From Pseudarthrobacter sp. NS4 (lineage in GTDB: Bacteria; Actinomycetota; Actinomycetes; Actinomycetales; Micrococcaceae): DNA of 64,000 bases. This document shows, one piece after another, positions 7,575 to 16,149 of this stretch. Location of the stretch: assembly GCF_024758005.1 (NCBI RefSeq), contig NZ_CP103288.1, positions 3,348,001 to 3,412,000 on the forward strand, read 5' to 3'. The first letter of the stretch is position 1. The number at the start of each line of letters is the position of its first letter. The notes beneath the pieces were generated by a model. It made no database searches. It had not been told where the DNA came from and worked only from the letters and a program-made list of their open reading frames with translations. Made by a program: the position numbers and the translations under genes.

Positions 7575-9197
7575 TCAAACCGTCAGGTCCCTTCCCCGCA
7601 CCAAACGGGCGGCTGCTGCCGCCGCCACCACGGCAACAGCGGCCATCAGCACGGCGCCCTCCGGCTGGAAGGCTTCAACGGGCATGGCGGACGAGTGCCT
7701 GAACGGGCTCAGGTCCTGAAGCCAGACGGGCAGGCCCAGGAGTTCCCCGAACTGCCCCAGGACCAGCGCAACGGCCAAAGCCCCCCAGCCGACGGCGCCG
7801 CTCCACCGGGGTGCAAGCGCGAACACCAGCAGGGCCAGGGCCGGGAAGACGAGCGCGGCCGGAACGTGGGCCAGCGCCGCGGCCAGTACCGTGCCGGGGC
7901 TGCTGCCACCTGCCTGCGCCAGGGCGAGCACGACGGCGGCCGATACTCCCGCGGCGGCCGCGACGGCCGTCGTCGAAATTGCCGCGACGGCGATGGTCCC
8001 GCCCAGCCAGCGGACGCGCGACGCCGGCACGGCCAGGAGCAGTTCGGCCCGCCCTTCCGCTTCTTCCGCCCTGAGCCGCAGCACCGCCTGGATGCCCGCC
8101 GCAGCAGCCATAATGCCGGCCATGCCAAGCATTGCCGTGGTGAACAGGTCAACCATGCCGGCGTCGCCGGGAACCAGCCGGTTCATTAGCTCCATCAAGG
8201 ACTGGTTGCCGGCCAGCGCGTCCCGGACCACAGGTCCCAGCCCGCCGGCCACGGCCCCCAGGAGGGCAGCGGTGAAGCACCAACCGGCCACGGTTCCGCG
8301 CTGCAGCCGCCACGCCAGCCCCAGCATGGATGCCAACCCGGTTCCGGCCCGTTCCGACCCCGACTCGTCGGCCGCAATGTAGCTGGCCCCAAGATCCCTG
8401 CTGGTTCGGAGCATCAAGGCAGCCCCTGCCAGGACGAGGGCACCGGTACCGATGACCACCAACGGCAGCGCATCGGAGTCGGTGAAGGGCCGGATGCGCT
8501 GGCCCCATCCGATGGGCGAGAACAGCGAAGGCCACGCGGCGGTGACCTTCAGCAGTGACGCGTCTGCCGTGCCGAGCGCATCCCCCGCGCCCCTGATCAG
8601 GTAGGCCCCGCCCACCAGCGCCGCCGCTGCGCCGTTGGCGCTCCGCGCGGAGGGCATCACCTGTGCTGCCAGCGCGGCGGCCACCATGAAGAACAGGCCC
8701 ACCGCCCCCACGGCTGCCCCCGCCAGGAAAGATCCGGCAACCGGGAGCCCTGCGCCGATGAAACCGGCGGCAACAGCAAGCGCCAAGACCACGTTGGCGC
8801 AGGTGCCAAGCACCAGGGTGGCGTACAAGGGCGTCACCCGGGTTACAGGGGTTGAACCGACAAGCTCAAAACGGCCCTGGTCCTCATCCGCACGGGTGTG
8901 CCGGACCACCAGGAACGTACTCATCAGCCCTGCCAGCACTGCAGTGAAGGAATAGCCCTGGAAGAACGTGACCGCCCCGGAACTGATGCCGTCCGGAAGC
9001 CCCCGGAGGAAGAGGAATGCCGGGCTGGCCGCAGCCACCGCAACCAGGGCGGCACGCTCGTTGTCGGCGCCAAACTGTGTAGTGACGGCGGTGGCGGCCG
9101 CATACCCCAAGCCGGCAATGCCCAGGATCCAGGCGGCGAGGATTGCGCGGTCCCTGCGGGCCTGGAGCAGGGCGAGACGGACGACGGCGGCCATCAC
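7575..9197 (-). CDS. ABC transporter permease, 12-span exporter type
   Basis: A 540-residue, strongly hydrophobic protein built of two related halves of about six spans each. The length and layout match the actinobacterial permeases annotated as exporters of polyketide antibiotics (ABC-2-like). Both halves carry a large loop after the first span. The start overlaps the end of the ATPase gene (ATGA), so the two are translated together. The substrate cannot be deduced; self-protection or multidrug export is plausible. Confidence 0.85.
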   Translation of the reverse strand: MMAAVVRLALLQARRDRAILAAWILGIAGLGYAAATAVTTQFGADNERAALVAVAAASPAFLFLRGLPDGISSGAVTFFQGYSFTAVLAGLMSTFLVVRHTRADEDQGRFELVGSTPVTRVTPLYATLVLGTCANVVLALAVAAGFIGAGLPVAGSFLAGAAVGAVGLFFMVAAALAAQVMPSARSANGAAAALVGGAYLIRGAGDALGTADASLLKVTAAWPSLFSPIGWGQRIRPFTDSDALPLVVIGTGALVLAGAALMLRTSRDLGASYIAADESGSERAGTGLASMLGLAWRLQRGTVAGWCFTAALLGAVAGGLGPVVRDALAGNQSLMELMNRLVPGDAGMVDLFTTAMLGMAGIMAAAAGIQAVLRLRAEEAEGRAELLLAVPASRVRWLGGTIAVAAISTTAVAAAAGVSAAVVLALAQAGGSSPGTVLAAALAHVPAALVFPALALLVFALAPRWSGAVGWGALAVALVLGQFGELLGLPVWLQDLSPFRHSSAMPVEAFQPEGAVLMAAVAVVAAAAAARLVRGRDLTV

Positions 9198-10117
9198 CGA
9201 ACCTGGCTTCTCGGGGCCTTGGGCTGTTCGCTGTAATGGCGCATGAACAACTCCTCCAGGGAAGGGGGTGCGGCAGTGATGCCCGTAACGCCGGCGCCGG
9301 CCAACGCATCCAGGACTGGCCCCAAGTCCGCTGCATCGGCGTCGAACTCCATGACGGTCCCGTCAGCGCGGAGGTCGTGGATGCCCCGCAGCGTTGCGAG
9401 CGCCTCCGGCTTCACCTGCGAGATGACCCGGAAGCGGGTCCTGGTGAGATGCCGAAGCTCGGCCAGCGTCCCGGATTCCACCGCAGTCCCGGACCGGATA
9501 ATGGTCACCCTGTCGCAGAGCTGTTCCACCTCGGCCAGGATGTGGCTGGACAGCAGCACTGTCGCCCCGTCGTCCCTGACCCGGCGGACATGCCGGCGGA
9601 ACACTGCATCCATGACCGGGTCCAGGCCCGAGCTTGGTTCGTCCAGCAGGTAAAGCCTGGCCGGGCGGGAAAAAGCAGCTATCAGGGCCGCCTTCTGCCT
9701 GTTGCCTTTGGAGTAGGTCCGCGCCTTTTTCCGTGGTTCGAAGTCGAACTCGTCAATGAGCCGCCGGCGCAGGCCTTCGTCCGCGCCGCCGCGCAGGCCG
9801 GCGAGCATGTCGATGACCTCGCCGCCGGTCAGGTTCGGCCACAGCGTCACGTCCCCGGGAACATAAGCCACGTCCCGGTGGGCCCGGACCGGTTCAGCCC
9901 ACGGGTCGATGCCGAACACCCGGGCCGTTCCCGACGAGGGACGGATCAGGCCCAGGAGAATTCGAAGAGTGGTGGACTTTCCGGCCCCGTTCGGCCCGAG
10001 GAAGCCGTGGACCTCGCCGGGCAGGACGGAGAGGTCCAGGCCGGCGAGCGCGGCTGTCCGTCCAAAGTTCTTCACAAGTTCTGTGGTGGAGATGACGGGA
10101 GATGAGTCTGTAGGCAT
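9194..10117 (-). CDS. ABC transporter ATP-binding protein
   Basis: A 307-residue ATPase. Walker A GPNGAGKST (about residue 44), a signature region (YSKGNRQKAALIAAF), Walker B RLYLLDEPSSGLDP, and switch His in LLSSHILAEVE are all present. The signature is YSKGNRQ rather than LSGGQ, a known drift in this drug-export subfamily. The C-terminal 80 residues are the extension usual for DrrA-type ATPases. ATG at 10117 is chosen because homology begins there (STTELVKNFG); the 40 codons above read as noise. Its partner is the permease at 7575-9197. Confidence 0.9.
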   Translation of the reverse strand: MPTDSSPVISTTELVKNFGRTAALAGLDLSVLPGEVHGFLGPNGAGKSTTLRILLGLIRPSSGTARVFGIDPWAEPVRAHRDVAYVPGDVTLWPNLTGGEVIDMLAGLRGGADEGLRRRLIDEFDFEPRKKARTYSKGNRQKAALIAAFSRPARLYLLDEPSSGLDPVMDAVFRRHVRRVRDDGATVLLSSHILAEVEQLCDRVTIIRSGTAVESGTLAELRHLTRTRFRVISQVKPEALATLRGIHDLRADGTVMEFDADAADLGPVLDALAGAGVTGITAAPPSLEELFMRHYSEQPKAPRSQVR

Positions 10118-10341
10118 GGCCGGGTCCGTTCCGTGCTGGCAGCAACTACACCCAGGGCGGGGTGCCAGGGGCATGCCGCAGGCGTTTCCGCATGCGGGCC
10201 GACCAGGCTTCCCGGCTCTCCGGTCCACATCATACAAGCGGCCAATCGGGCGCGGAAGAGGCTGCCGGAAGGGGCAGCCGCCGCTCCCGGCGCGGCTGCC
10301 CGTGGCGCCGCCGTCGGTCTGCTGGTGCTAACGTGACCGCT

Positions 10342-11808
10342 ATGCACCTGAAGGCTTACCAGCGAAGCCAGGCACCGCGCCGCCGGAGAAAAAAGCCGAG
10401 TATGCTCCTTGCCGGCTACAGCCGCTCCGTCTCAGCCTTCCAGGAACGGCAGCTGTCCACTTTCCAAAGACTTTCCCGCCGCCTGGTGCCGCGGCACCCC
10501 GCACAGCTGATCGTGCTGGGCTTTGTCCTGGCCATTGCGGCCGGAACCGGGCTCCTGATGCTGCCGGTGGCAAAGAACGGCGTGGGCGGCGCTTCGCTGC
10601 TGGAGGCTTTGTTCACAGCCACGTCCGCGGTGTGCGTCACCGGCCTGATCACGGTGGACACTCCAGTGTTCTGGAGCGGGTTCGGGCAGGCAGTCATCCT
10701 GGTCCTGATCCAGGTCGGCGGCTTCGGGGTGATGTCCTTCGGTGCGCTCCTGGGCGTGCTGACCGCGCGGCGGCTGGGGCTGCGGTCCAGGATGCTTGCC
10801 GCCGCGGAAACCAAAAGCAGCGGCTTTGGTGATGTCCGCCGCGTCCTGCTGGGTGTCCTGCTGATCACGGTGATCGTCGAGGTGGCCCTGGCCTTAATGC
10901 TGACGCTGCGTTTCCAGTTTGGTTACGGCTACCCGTTCATCGAGGCGCTGTGGCATGGGCTGTTCCACTCCGTGTCCGCGTTCAACAACGCCGGATTCGC
11001 GTTGTACTCGGAAAGCCTGATGGGCTTCGTCAGCGATCCCTGGGTGTGCCTGCCGATCGCCGCGGCGGTGATCGTCGGCGGCCTCGGCTTTCCGGTGCTG
11101 TTTGAGCTGCGGCGCCAGTACCGCCGTCCCATCCACTGGAGCATGCACACCAAGCTGGTCCTGGTGGGCAGCGCAGTGCTGCTTGTTGCCGGCACCGTCT
11201 TCATCACCGCCGCGGAGTGGACAAACCGCGCCACCCTGGGCGCGCTTCCTCCCGGGGACCGCATCCTGGGCGGATTCTTCCAGTCGGTGATCACCCGCAC
11301 GGCAGGCTTCAACAGCATCGACATCACGCAGATGCACCCCGTGTCCTGGCTGGGCATGGACATCCTGATGTTCATCGGCGGTGGCCCGGCAGGAACCGCC
11401 GGCGGCCTGAAGATCACCACCTTCGCCGTGTTGTTCTTCATCCTGACCACCGAACTGCGCGGCGGCACTGCGGTCAACATATTCGGCAAACGCCTATCCC
11501 GCGCCGTTCACCGGCAGGCCATCACCGTGGTGCTCCTGGCCATCGGCCTGGTGGTGGCCTCCACCATGTTCCTGATGCTCATCACCGACTTCGGGCAGGA
11601 GCGGATCCTCTTCGAAGTGGTCTCCGCCTTTGCCACCGTGGGCCTGTCCACCGGCATCACGGCCGGGATGCCACCGGCCGGGCAGGTGGTGCTGATCCTG
11701 CTGATGTTCATCGGCCGGCTTGGCCCCGTCACGCTGGGCACCGCCCTGGCCCTGCGCAGCCGCCCCGTCCTCTACGAATACCCGAAGGAAAGGCCCCTCA
11801 TTGGCTAA
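10342..11808 (+). CDS. trkH: TrkH/KtrB-type potassium channel subunit
   Basis: A 488-residue membrane subunit of a Trk/Ktr potassium uptake system. Four pore-loop repeats can be followed: FTATSAVCVTGLI, HSVSAFNNAGFALY, ITRTAGFNSIDI and VSAFATVGLSTGI, each with a glycine of the selectivity filter; FIGGGPAGTAGGLKITTFAV is a family hallmark. Start ATG 10342; GTG 10333 and ATG 10402 are alternatives, and the basic N-terminal stretch (RRRRKKP) would be lost with the last. It overlaps the TrkA gene by eight bases, so the two subunits are translationally coupled. Confidence 0.9.
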   Translation: MHLKAYQRSQAPRRRRKKPSMLLAGYSRSVSAFQERQLSTFQRLSRRLVPRHPAQLIVLGFVLAIAAGTGLLMLPVAKNGVGGASLLEALFTATSAVCVTGLITVDTPVFWSGFGQAVILVLIQVGGFGVMSFGALLGVLTARRLGLRSRMLAAAETKSSGFGDVRRVLLGVLLITVIVEVALALMLTLRFQFGYGYPFIEALWHGLFHSVSAFNNAGFALYSESLMGFVSDPWVCLPIAAAVIVGGLGFPVLFELRRQYRRPIHWSMHTKLVLVGSAVLLVAGTVFITAAEWTNRATLGALPPGDRILGGFFQSVITRTAGFNSIDITQMHPVSWLGMDILMFIGGGPAGTAGGLKITTFAVLFFILTTELRGGTAVNIFGKRLSRAVHRQAITVVLLAIGLVVASTMFLMLITDFGQERILFEVVSAFATVGLSTGITAGMPPAGQVVLILLMFIGRLGPVTLGTALALRSRPVLYEYPKERPLIG

Positions 11809-12493
11809 GGACATCTTCTCCCGCAAAACCGCACGCGTGGCGCAGGCCGACTCCGTTGCCGTTATTGGCCTGGGCCGCTTCGGCGGATCACTGGCGCTGG
11901 AACTGGAAGCGCAGGGAACCGAGGTGCTGGGCATCGACAGCGACGAGGAAATCGTGCAGTCCTACAACGGCAGGCTCACCCATGTGGTCCGGGCCGACTC
12001 CACCAAGGAAGAAGTCCTGCGCCAGCTCGCGGTCCACGAGTTCGACAGGGCCGTGGTGGGCATCGGCTCAGACCTGGAAGCCAGCATCCTCACTACGTCC
12101 CGGCTGCTCACGTTCAGGCGCCCGCAGATCTGGGCCAAGGCCATCAGCGATCCGCATGCCGAAATCCTGGCCCAGCTCGGCGTGGAACATGTCATCCGCC
12201 CCGAGCACGACATGGGCAAGCGGGTGGCCCACCTGGTCCGGGGTTCCATCCTGGACTACGTCGAGTTCGAGGACGACTTCGTGATGATCCGGACCGGGCC
12301 GCCGGCAGAGGCGCAGGACCGTCCACTGGGGGTGCTCGGCCTGCGGGACAAGTACGGCATCACCATCGTTGCGATGAAGCGGCCGGGAAGCATCTGGACG
12401 CACACCACCGCCCAGACTGTCCTGTACGACGACGACCAGATCATCGTCCAGGGGCCCAAGGCCCTGGCCGAGGGGTTCAGCACGCTGGCCTAA
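11801..12493 (+). CDS. trkA: TrkA/KtrA-type potassium channel regulatory subunit
   Basis: A 230-residue cytosolic protein that gates the TrkH channel. Residues 18-135 are an RCK_N Rossmann domain with the dinucleotide motif VIGLGRFGGSLALEL and acidic end of strand 2 (GIDSDEE). Residues 145-230 are an RCK_C domain. TTG at 11801 is the likely start: it reads LAKDIFSRK with GAAGGAAAGG upstream, and it lies inside the end of trkH. A single RCK unit makes it KtrA-like in size. Confidence 0.88.
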   Translation: MAKDIFSRKTARVAQADSVAVIGLGRFGGSLALELEAQGTEVLGIDSDEEIVQSYNGRLTHVVRADSTKEEVLRQLAVHEFDRAVVGIGSDLEASILTTSRLLTFRRPQIWAKAISDPHAEILAQLGVEHVIRPEHDMGKRVAHLVRGSILDYVEFEDDFVMIRTGPPAEAQDRPLGVLGLRDKYGITIVAMKRPGSIWTHTTAQTVLYDDDQIIVQGPKALAEGFSTLA

Positions 12494-12600
12494 GCTTGCC
12501 CGCTGCGGGGTTCCTGCCCCTCCAGCGGTGGACATGCCCTGACGGGACGGGCACACTGAAAAGCCAGGTACTTCCAGGACTTTCACCGGGAGAGGACCCG

Positions 12601-14085
12601 ATGGAGCACCTTAACCGATTCGCAGGCGAATTCCTCAAGGCGCTCAAGAACCTCCTGCCCATCGTGCTCGTGGTGGTCCTGTTCCAACTGCTGGTGTTCC
12701 GCTCCATACCCGATGACCCCCTGCAACTCGTGGCCGGGCTCGTAATTGTGGCCGCGGGCATCGCGTTGTTCCTGCACGGCCTGGACCTGAGCATCTTCCC
12801 GGTAGGCAAGAACCTGGCCAACCAGTTCGTCCGGCGGGGCGCCCTGGGGCTGCTGCTGCCCTTTGGCTTCGCCATCGGGTTCGCCGCCTCCGTCGCAGAG
12901 CCGGCCGTGATCGCGGTGGCAGAGCAGGCACAACTGGTCAGCCAGGGACGGATCAGCGCGCTGGTGCTGCGGTTTGTCATCGCAGTTTCGGTGGGGCTTG
13001 TCATGGTTTTGGGCGTCCTGCGCGTCCTGCGCGGGTGGGCGGTGTACAAGCTCCTGATTGCAGGCTACGTAGTGGTGCTGCTGCTCACTTACGCCGCGCC
13101 GCCGGAAATCATCGGCATTGCGTACGATTCGGGTGGGGTCACCACCAACATCGTCAGCGTGCCGTTGATCGCCGCGATTGGTTTGGGGCTGGCGAATTCG
13201 ATCAGGGGACGCAGCCTGCTTGCGGACGGGTTCGGGCTTGTGGCGCTGTGCGTGATGGTGCCCATGATCGGCGTCCAGCTCTACGGAACCTGGGTCTATA
13301 CCTTCGGCGGCGCCGGAACGGCGCCGTCCGCCGCCGGGTCAGGCGGGGACCCTGGAGACTGGGTGGTGGGCATGATCCTGGGCCTGGCGTCCATGGTCCG
13401 GGAGGTCCTGCCGATCGTGGGCGTGGTCCTGTTCTTCCAGTACGTGGCACTGCGGCGCAGGCTGGCACACCCGCTGCGGGTGGTCGTCGGGTTCGTTATG
13501 GTCCTGGTAGGCCTGTATGCCTTTGTGGTGGGGCTCAAGCTGGGCCTCTTCCCGCTCGGGACGCTCATGGCGGAGCAGCTGATCGAGCAGGGAGTCCCGG
13601 CGCTGATCCTGCTTTTCAGCCTGCTGATCGGATTTGCGGTCACCATGGCCGAACCGGCCCTGCTGGCGATCGGTGAGCAGGCGGAGGACGCGTCGCCCGG
13701 CAGGATCAGCGCCTTTGCGGTCCGCGTGATCGTGGCGGCAGGTGTGGCCCTGGGAATCGCCTTCGGCGTATTCCGCATCCTGACCGGCGGGCCCTTCCAT
13801 TACTTCATCATGGCCGCCTACGCCGTGGCGATCGTCCTGGTGTTTCTTGCACCGAAGTACATCATCGCCCTGGCCTTCGATCTTGGTGGCGTGACGACGT
13901 CGGAAGTCACCGTGCCGCTGGTGACCGCCCTCGGCATCGGCCTGGCAGCCGCGGTGGACGGCCGGGACGTGTTGATTGACGGGTTTGGACTGATCGCTTT
14001 CGCCTCGGTCTTCCCGGTCATAGCCGTCATGGTGTATGCCATGGTGATGGAGAAATTTCCCCTGCTGAGGAGGGAACCGGCATGA
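12601..14085 (+). CDS. DUF1538 family membrane protein (two repeats)
   Basis: A 494-residue protein made of two similar halves of about six spans each. Each half contains the signature FAVTMAEPALLAIGEQA (first half: FAASVAEPAVIAVAEQA) and later a FDLGGVTTSEVTVPLVTALG-like stretch (first half: YDSGGVTTNIVSVPLIAAIG). Both are typical of DUF1538, a transporter-like family of unknown substrate. ATG 12601 has GGAGAGG upstream. It is coupled by ATGA to a PII-like gene, a usual sign that a membrane transporter is controlled by a PII-type sensor. Confidence 0.88.
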   Translation: MEHLNRFAGEFLKALKNLLPIVLVVVLFQLLVFRSIPDDPLQLVAGLVIVAAGIALFLHGLDLSIFPVGKNLANQFVRRGALGLLLPFGFAIGFAASVAEPAVIAVAEQAQLVSQGRISALVLRFVIAVSVGLVMVLGVLRVLRGWAVYKLLIAGYVVVLLLTYAAPPEIIGIAYDSGGVTTNIVSVPLIAAIGLGLANSIRGRSLLADGFGLVALCVMVPMIGVQLYGTWVYTFGGAGTAPSAAGSGGDPGDWVVGMILGLASMVREVLPIVGVVLFFQYVALRRRLAHPLRVVVGFVMVLVGLYAFVVGLKLGLFPLGTLMAEQLIEQGVPALILLFSLLIGFAVTMAEPALLAIGEQAEDASPGRISAFAVRVIVAAGVALGIAFGVFRILTGGPFHYFIMAAYAVAIVLVFLAPKYIIALAFDLGGVTTSEVTVPLVTALGIGLAAAVDGRDVLIDGFGLIAFASVFPVIAVMVYAMVMEKFPLLRREPA

Positions 14086-14432
14086 AGTTCACAGCCGTTG
14101 TGGTCATCGCACCCGACGACCTGGAAGAGAAGGTCATTGAACACGCGCAACGGGTGGGTGCCACGGGCGTGACCATCCTTCCGGGCAAGGGCATTGGCGG
14201 GGAAGCCCGGAAGACGTTTTTCGGGCTCACCTTCGAAGGGACCCAGTCGGTGCTGCTGATGGTGGTGGGAACCCACCTGACGGCACCGATCCTGAAGGAG
14301 CTGCACACCGTCCTGGTCAAGGGATCGGAGTCGAGGGGCCTCGCGTTCGCGATTCCCATCGAGCACCTGACGGGTATCGACATGCGCCAGGTGGTCAGGT
14401 TTGAGGAGCATCTGCGCCGAGAGGGCGCCTGA
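14082..14432 (+). CDS. PII-like signal protein
   Basis: A 116-residue protein with the PII fold pattern (FTAVVVIAPDDLEEKVIEHA, GATGVTILPGKG, then TQSVLLMVV). The T-loop tyrosine site of GlnB is not present; the region reads GEARKTFFGLTFEG, so this is a PII-like rather than a nitrogen PII protein. It overlaps the DUF1538 gene by four bases and precedes a CBS protein by 31 bases. It probably binds a nucleotide and controls the DUF1538 protein (inference from context). Confidence 0.82.
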   Translation: MKFTAVVVIAPDDLEEKVIEHAQRVGATGVTILPGKGIGGEARKTFFGLTFEGTQSVLLMVVGTHLTAPILKELHTVLVKGSESRGLAFAIPIEHLTGIDMRQVVRFEEHLRREGA

Positions 14433-14463
14433 GCCGGTTCAACGTTTCGCTAGGAGGAAGACA

Positions 14464-14877
14464 ATGCTCACTGTCAAAGACGTCATGGTTTCCCAGGTGG
14501 TCACGATCTCCCCCTACAGCACGCTGCGTGAGGCGCTGTCCATGATGAAGGAGCGGCAGGTCAAAAGCCTGGTGGTGGACCGCCAGCACGCACACGACGC
14601 CTACGGCATGCTGAGTTACCGGGAACTCCTGGACACCGTCGTGGCGCAGGAAGGCGATGTTGACCTCCTGAACGTCTACGACGCCGCCACGATCCCTGCC
14701 ATCACCGTTAACGAGGACCTGTCCGTGCGGCAGGCCGCAGCCCTGATGAGCCGTTACCACCTCAGCCGGCTGGTGGTGGTGGAGGGCAACCAACTCGTCG
14801 GCCTGCTGGCGATGAACGACATCCTGGCCCGGCGGATGGAAGAACTGACGGTCAGTCCTCCCCCTTATCAAAGCTGA
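14464..14877 (+). CDS. CBS-domain protein
   Basis: A 137-residue protein made of two CBS motifs (residues 5-60: VKDVMVSQVVTISPYSTLRE; residues 72-128: IPAITVNEDLSVRQAAALMS). CBS pairs bind adenine nucleotides such as AMP, ATP or c-di-AMP. AGGAGGAAGAC before the ATG at 14464 fixes the start. As third gene of the DUF1538/PII-like unit, it probably adds a second nucleotide sensor. The last 26 bases overlap the end of the convergent zinc-ribbon gene. Confidence 0.88.
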   Translation: MLTVKDVMVSQVVTISPYSTLREALSMMKERQVKSLVVDRQHAHDAYGMLSYRELLDTVVAQEGDVDLLNVYDAATIPAITVNEDLSVRQAAALMSRYHLSRLVVVEGNQLVGLLAMNDILARRMEELTVSPPPYQS

Positions 14878-15064
14878 ACCCGCAGGCGCACCGGTAGGTT
14901 AACACGCCGCCGTCGTTCATCCCCTGCTGTCCTTCCGTTGATACAGGCTGGCCTGCCGCGACCAACTGCATGACCTCGCCGCAGTGAATGTGTGTGGCGA
15001 GCATCCGCCGCAGCTGCGGATCTTCCGCGAGCCTCTCGGGTGCGGCTCCCCATAGCTGTGCCAT
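14852..15064 (-). CDS. Small zinc-ribbon-like protein
   Basis: A 70-residue protein with a possible metal site made of HIHCGEVM near residue 27 and CACGFSF near residue 60 (three Cys and a His). The same frame (IHCGEPM ... CVCGFQM) occurs in the protein at 32626-32871. Function unknown. It lies 15 bases downstream of the copper-binding protein gene and probably shares its transcript. Its 3' end overlaps the convergent CBS gene by 26 bases. Confidence 0.65.
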   Translation of the reverse strand: MAQLWGAAPERLAEDPQLRRMLATHIHCGEVMQLVAAGQPVSTEGQQGMNDGGVLTYRCACGFSFDKGED

Positions 15065-15079
15065 GACCGGCTCCCTTAC

Positions 15080-15484
15080 TCAGCCCAGCGATGCCAGGAG
15101 GTCGGCGCAGGCCTGCTCGCAGCGGCGGCAAGCCTCGGCGCACAGCTCGCAGTGCCGGTGCATCGAGGCATGCTGTCCGCATTCATCGGCACAGGCCCGG
15201 CATGCGATGCGGCATGCCTCCAGCACTGCACGGGGGGTCCCGGTGTCACTGGCGTGGCGGGAGAGGATTTTTCCGGTCGCCGCGCAGATGTCCACGCAGT
15301 CGAGGTTGGTGCGGATGCACTTGGTGAGCTCGGCGACCATCTCTTCGCTGAGGCAGGCGTCGGCGCAGGCGGCGCACGTCTGCGCGCACTCAAAGCACGC
15401 CTGGATGCATTCGGCGAGCTTGGCCTTATCGATGTTTCCGAGGTCCCGGGGGTGGGCGTCCAGCATGGACTCTACATGTGTCAT
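15080..15484 (-). CDS. Four-helix bundle copper-binding protein (Csp family)
   Basis: A 134-residue Cys-rich protein. Cysteines sit on helices in CxxxC spacing: CIQACFECAQTCAACADACL, then CIRTNLDCVDIC, CRIACRACADEC and CELCAEACRRCEQAC, so the bundle core can hold many Cu(I) ions. This matches the Csp copper-storage family (pfam DUF326). No signal peptide, so a cytosolic (Csp3-like) store is likely. ATG 15484 is chosen from the paralogue at 24261-24668, which begins the same way (MTH.xSM.D). A DUF6153-like gene lies directly upstream. Confidence 0.9.
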   Translation of the reverse strand: MTHVESMLDAHPRDLGNIDKAKLAECIQACFECAQTCAACADACLSEEMVAELTKCIRTNLDCVDICAATGKILSRHASDTGTPRAVLEACRIACRACADECGQHASMHRHCELCAEACRRCEQACADLLASLG

Positions 15485-15542
15485 TGGTTTCTCTTTCCAG
15501 GTCAATCCGGCAGTAAAGGGTGTGTGAAACGGCGGGCCGTTT

Positions 15543-16034
15543 CTACGTCCTACTGATGGAAAGCTGGACAACCGACAGCGATGGAAGATCCGGCGCTGCC
15601 GGGACTGCGCCGAAAAGAACAGCATCCCCCGGCTGCCGGTGCAGCGAGGAGGGCGGATCCACCGCCCCAGTCCTCACCGGTGCCGGTTCGCTTCGCGGAG
15701 CCTGCCGGCGTTCGCAGCAGTCCCCCTCCAACTCCTCCGGCTCAGCATATGGAACGGCCTGGTGGACAGCGCGCACTGCCCCGGAAGCAGGCAGCGACGT
15801 CTCGCCTGCACCGACTGCGGCTTCCGCCGGCGGCGGCACAGCTGCCGGGCCGGCTGACTGGGCAGCCGCCGGTTGGAACGGGCCGTGGCCCACAAGCTTG
15901 TACCGGCTGCCGTGGGTGTAGGAGGCTGCTCCCGCGACGAGAACAGCCACGAGTACCCACACGAAAACGCTCCGCAGCGAAACGAGGCAACGAAGCTTTC
16001 CGAGCGAAGACCAGCGTAGCGTGGCCATCCCCAC
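15543..16034 (-). CDS. Membrane-anchored protein with DUF6153-like C-terminus
   Basis: A 163-residue protein with one N-terminal membrane span (SVFVWVLVAVLVAGAASY, about residues 23-40), an Ala/Pro-rich extracellular middle, and the C-terminal end VVQLSISRT. The protein at 56371-56805 ends CELSISRT, and both adjoin copper genes; that shared tail is the reason for preferring this frame over the long frames on the other strand. Assignment to DUF6153 is by this tail and general layout, so moderate. Function unknown; a link to copper handling at the cell surface is inferred. Confidence 0.55.
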   Translation of the reverse strand: MGMATLRWSSLGKLRCLVSLRSVFVWVLVAVLVAGAASYTHGSRYKLVGHGPFQPAAAQSAGPAAVPPPAEAAVGAGETSLPASGAVRAVHQAVPYAEPEELEGDCCERRQAPRSEPAPVRTGAVDPPSSLHRQPGDAVLFGAVPAAPDLPSLSVVQLSISRT

Positions 16035-16149
16035 TTCCTGATGGACGTCTTTTTATCAGCCTAGCTTCGCATTTCCGTGAAGACGATCACACGTGTATTA
16101 CTTTTGGGCCTCGGCCCCGGTAGCCAGCACCCAGAAGCCGCCCTGCCAC

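Noticed and set aside
15520..16123. Plus-strand frames opposite the DUF6153-like gene.
   Set aside because: They are Pro/Arg-rich without a span or motif. The minus-strand frame has a span and the LSISRT tail shared with 56371-56805.
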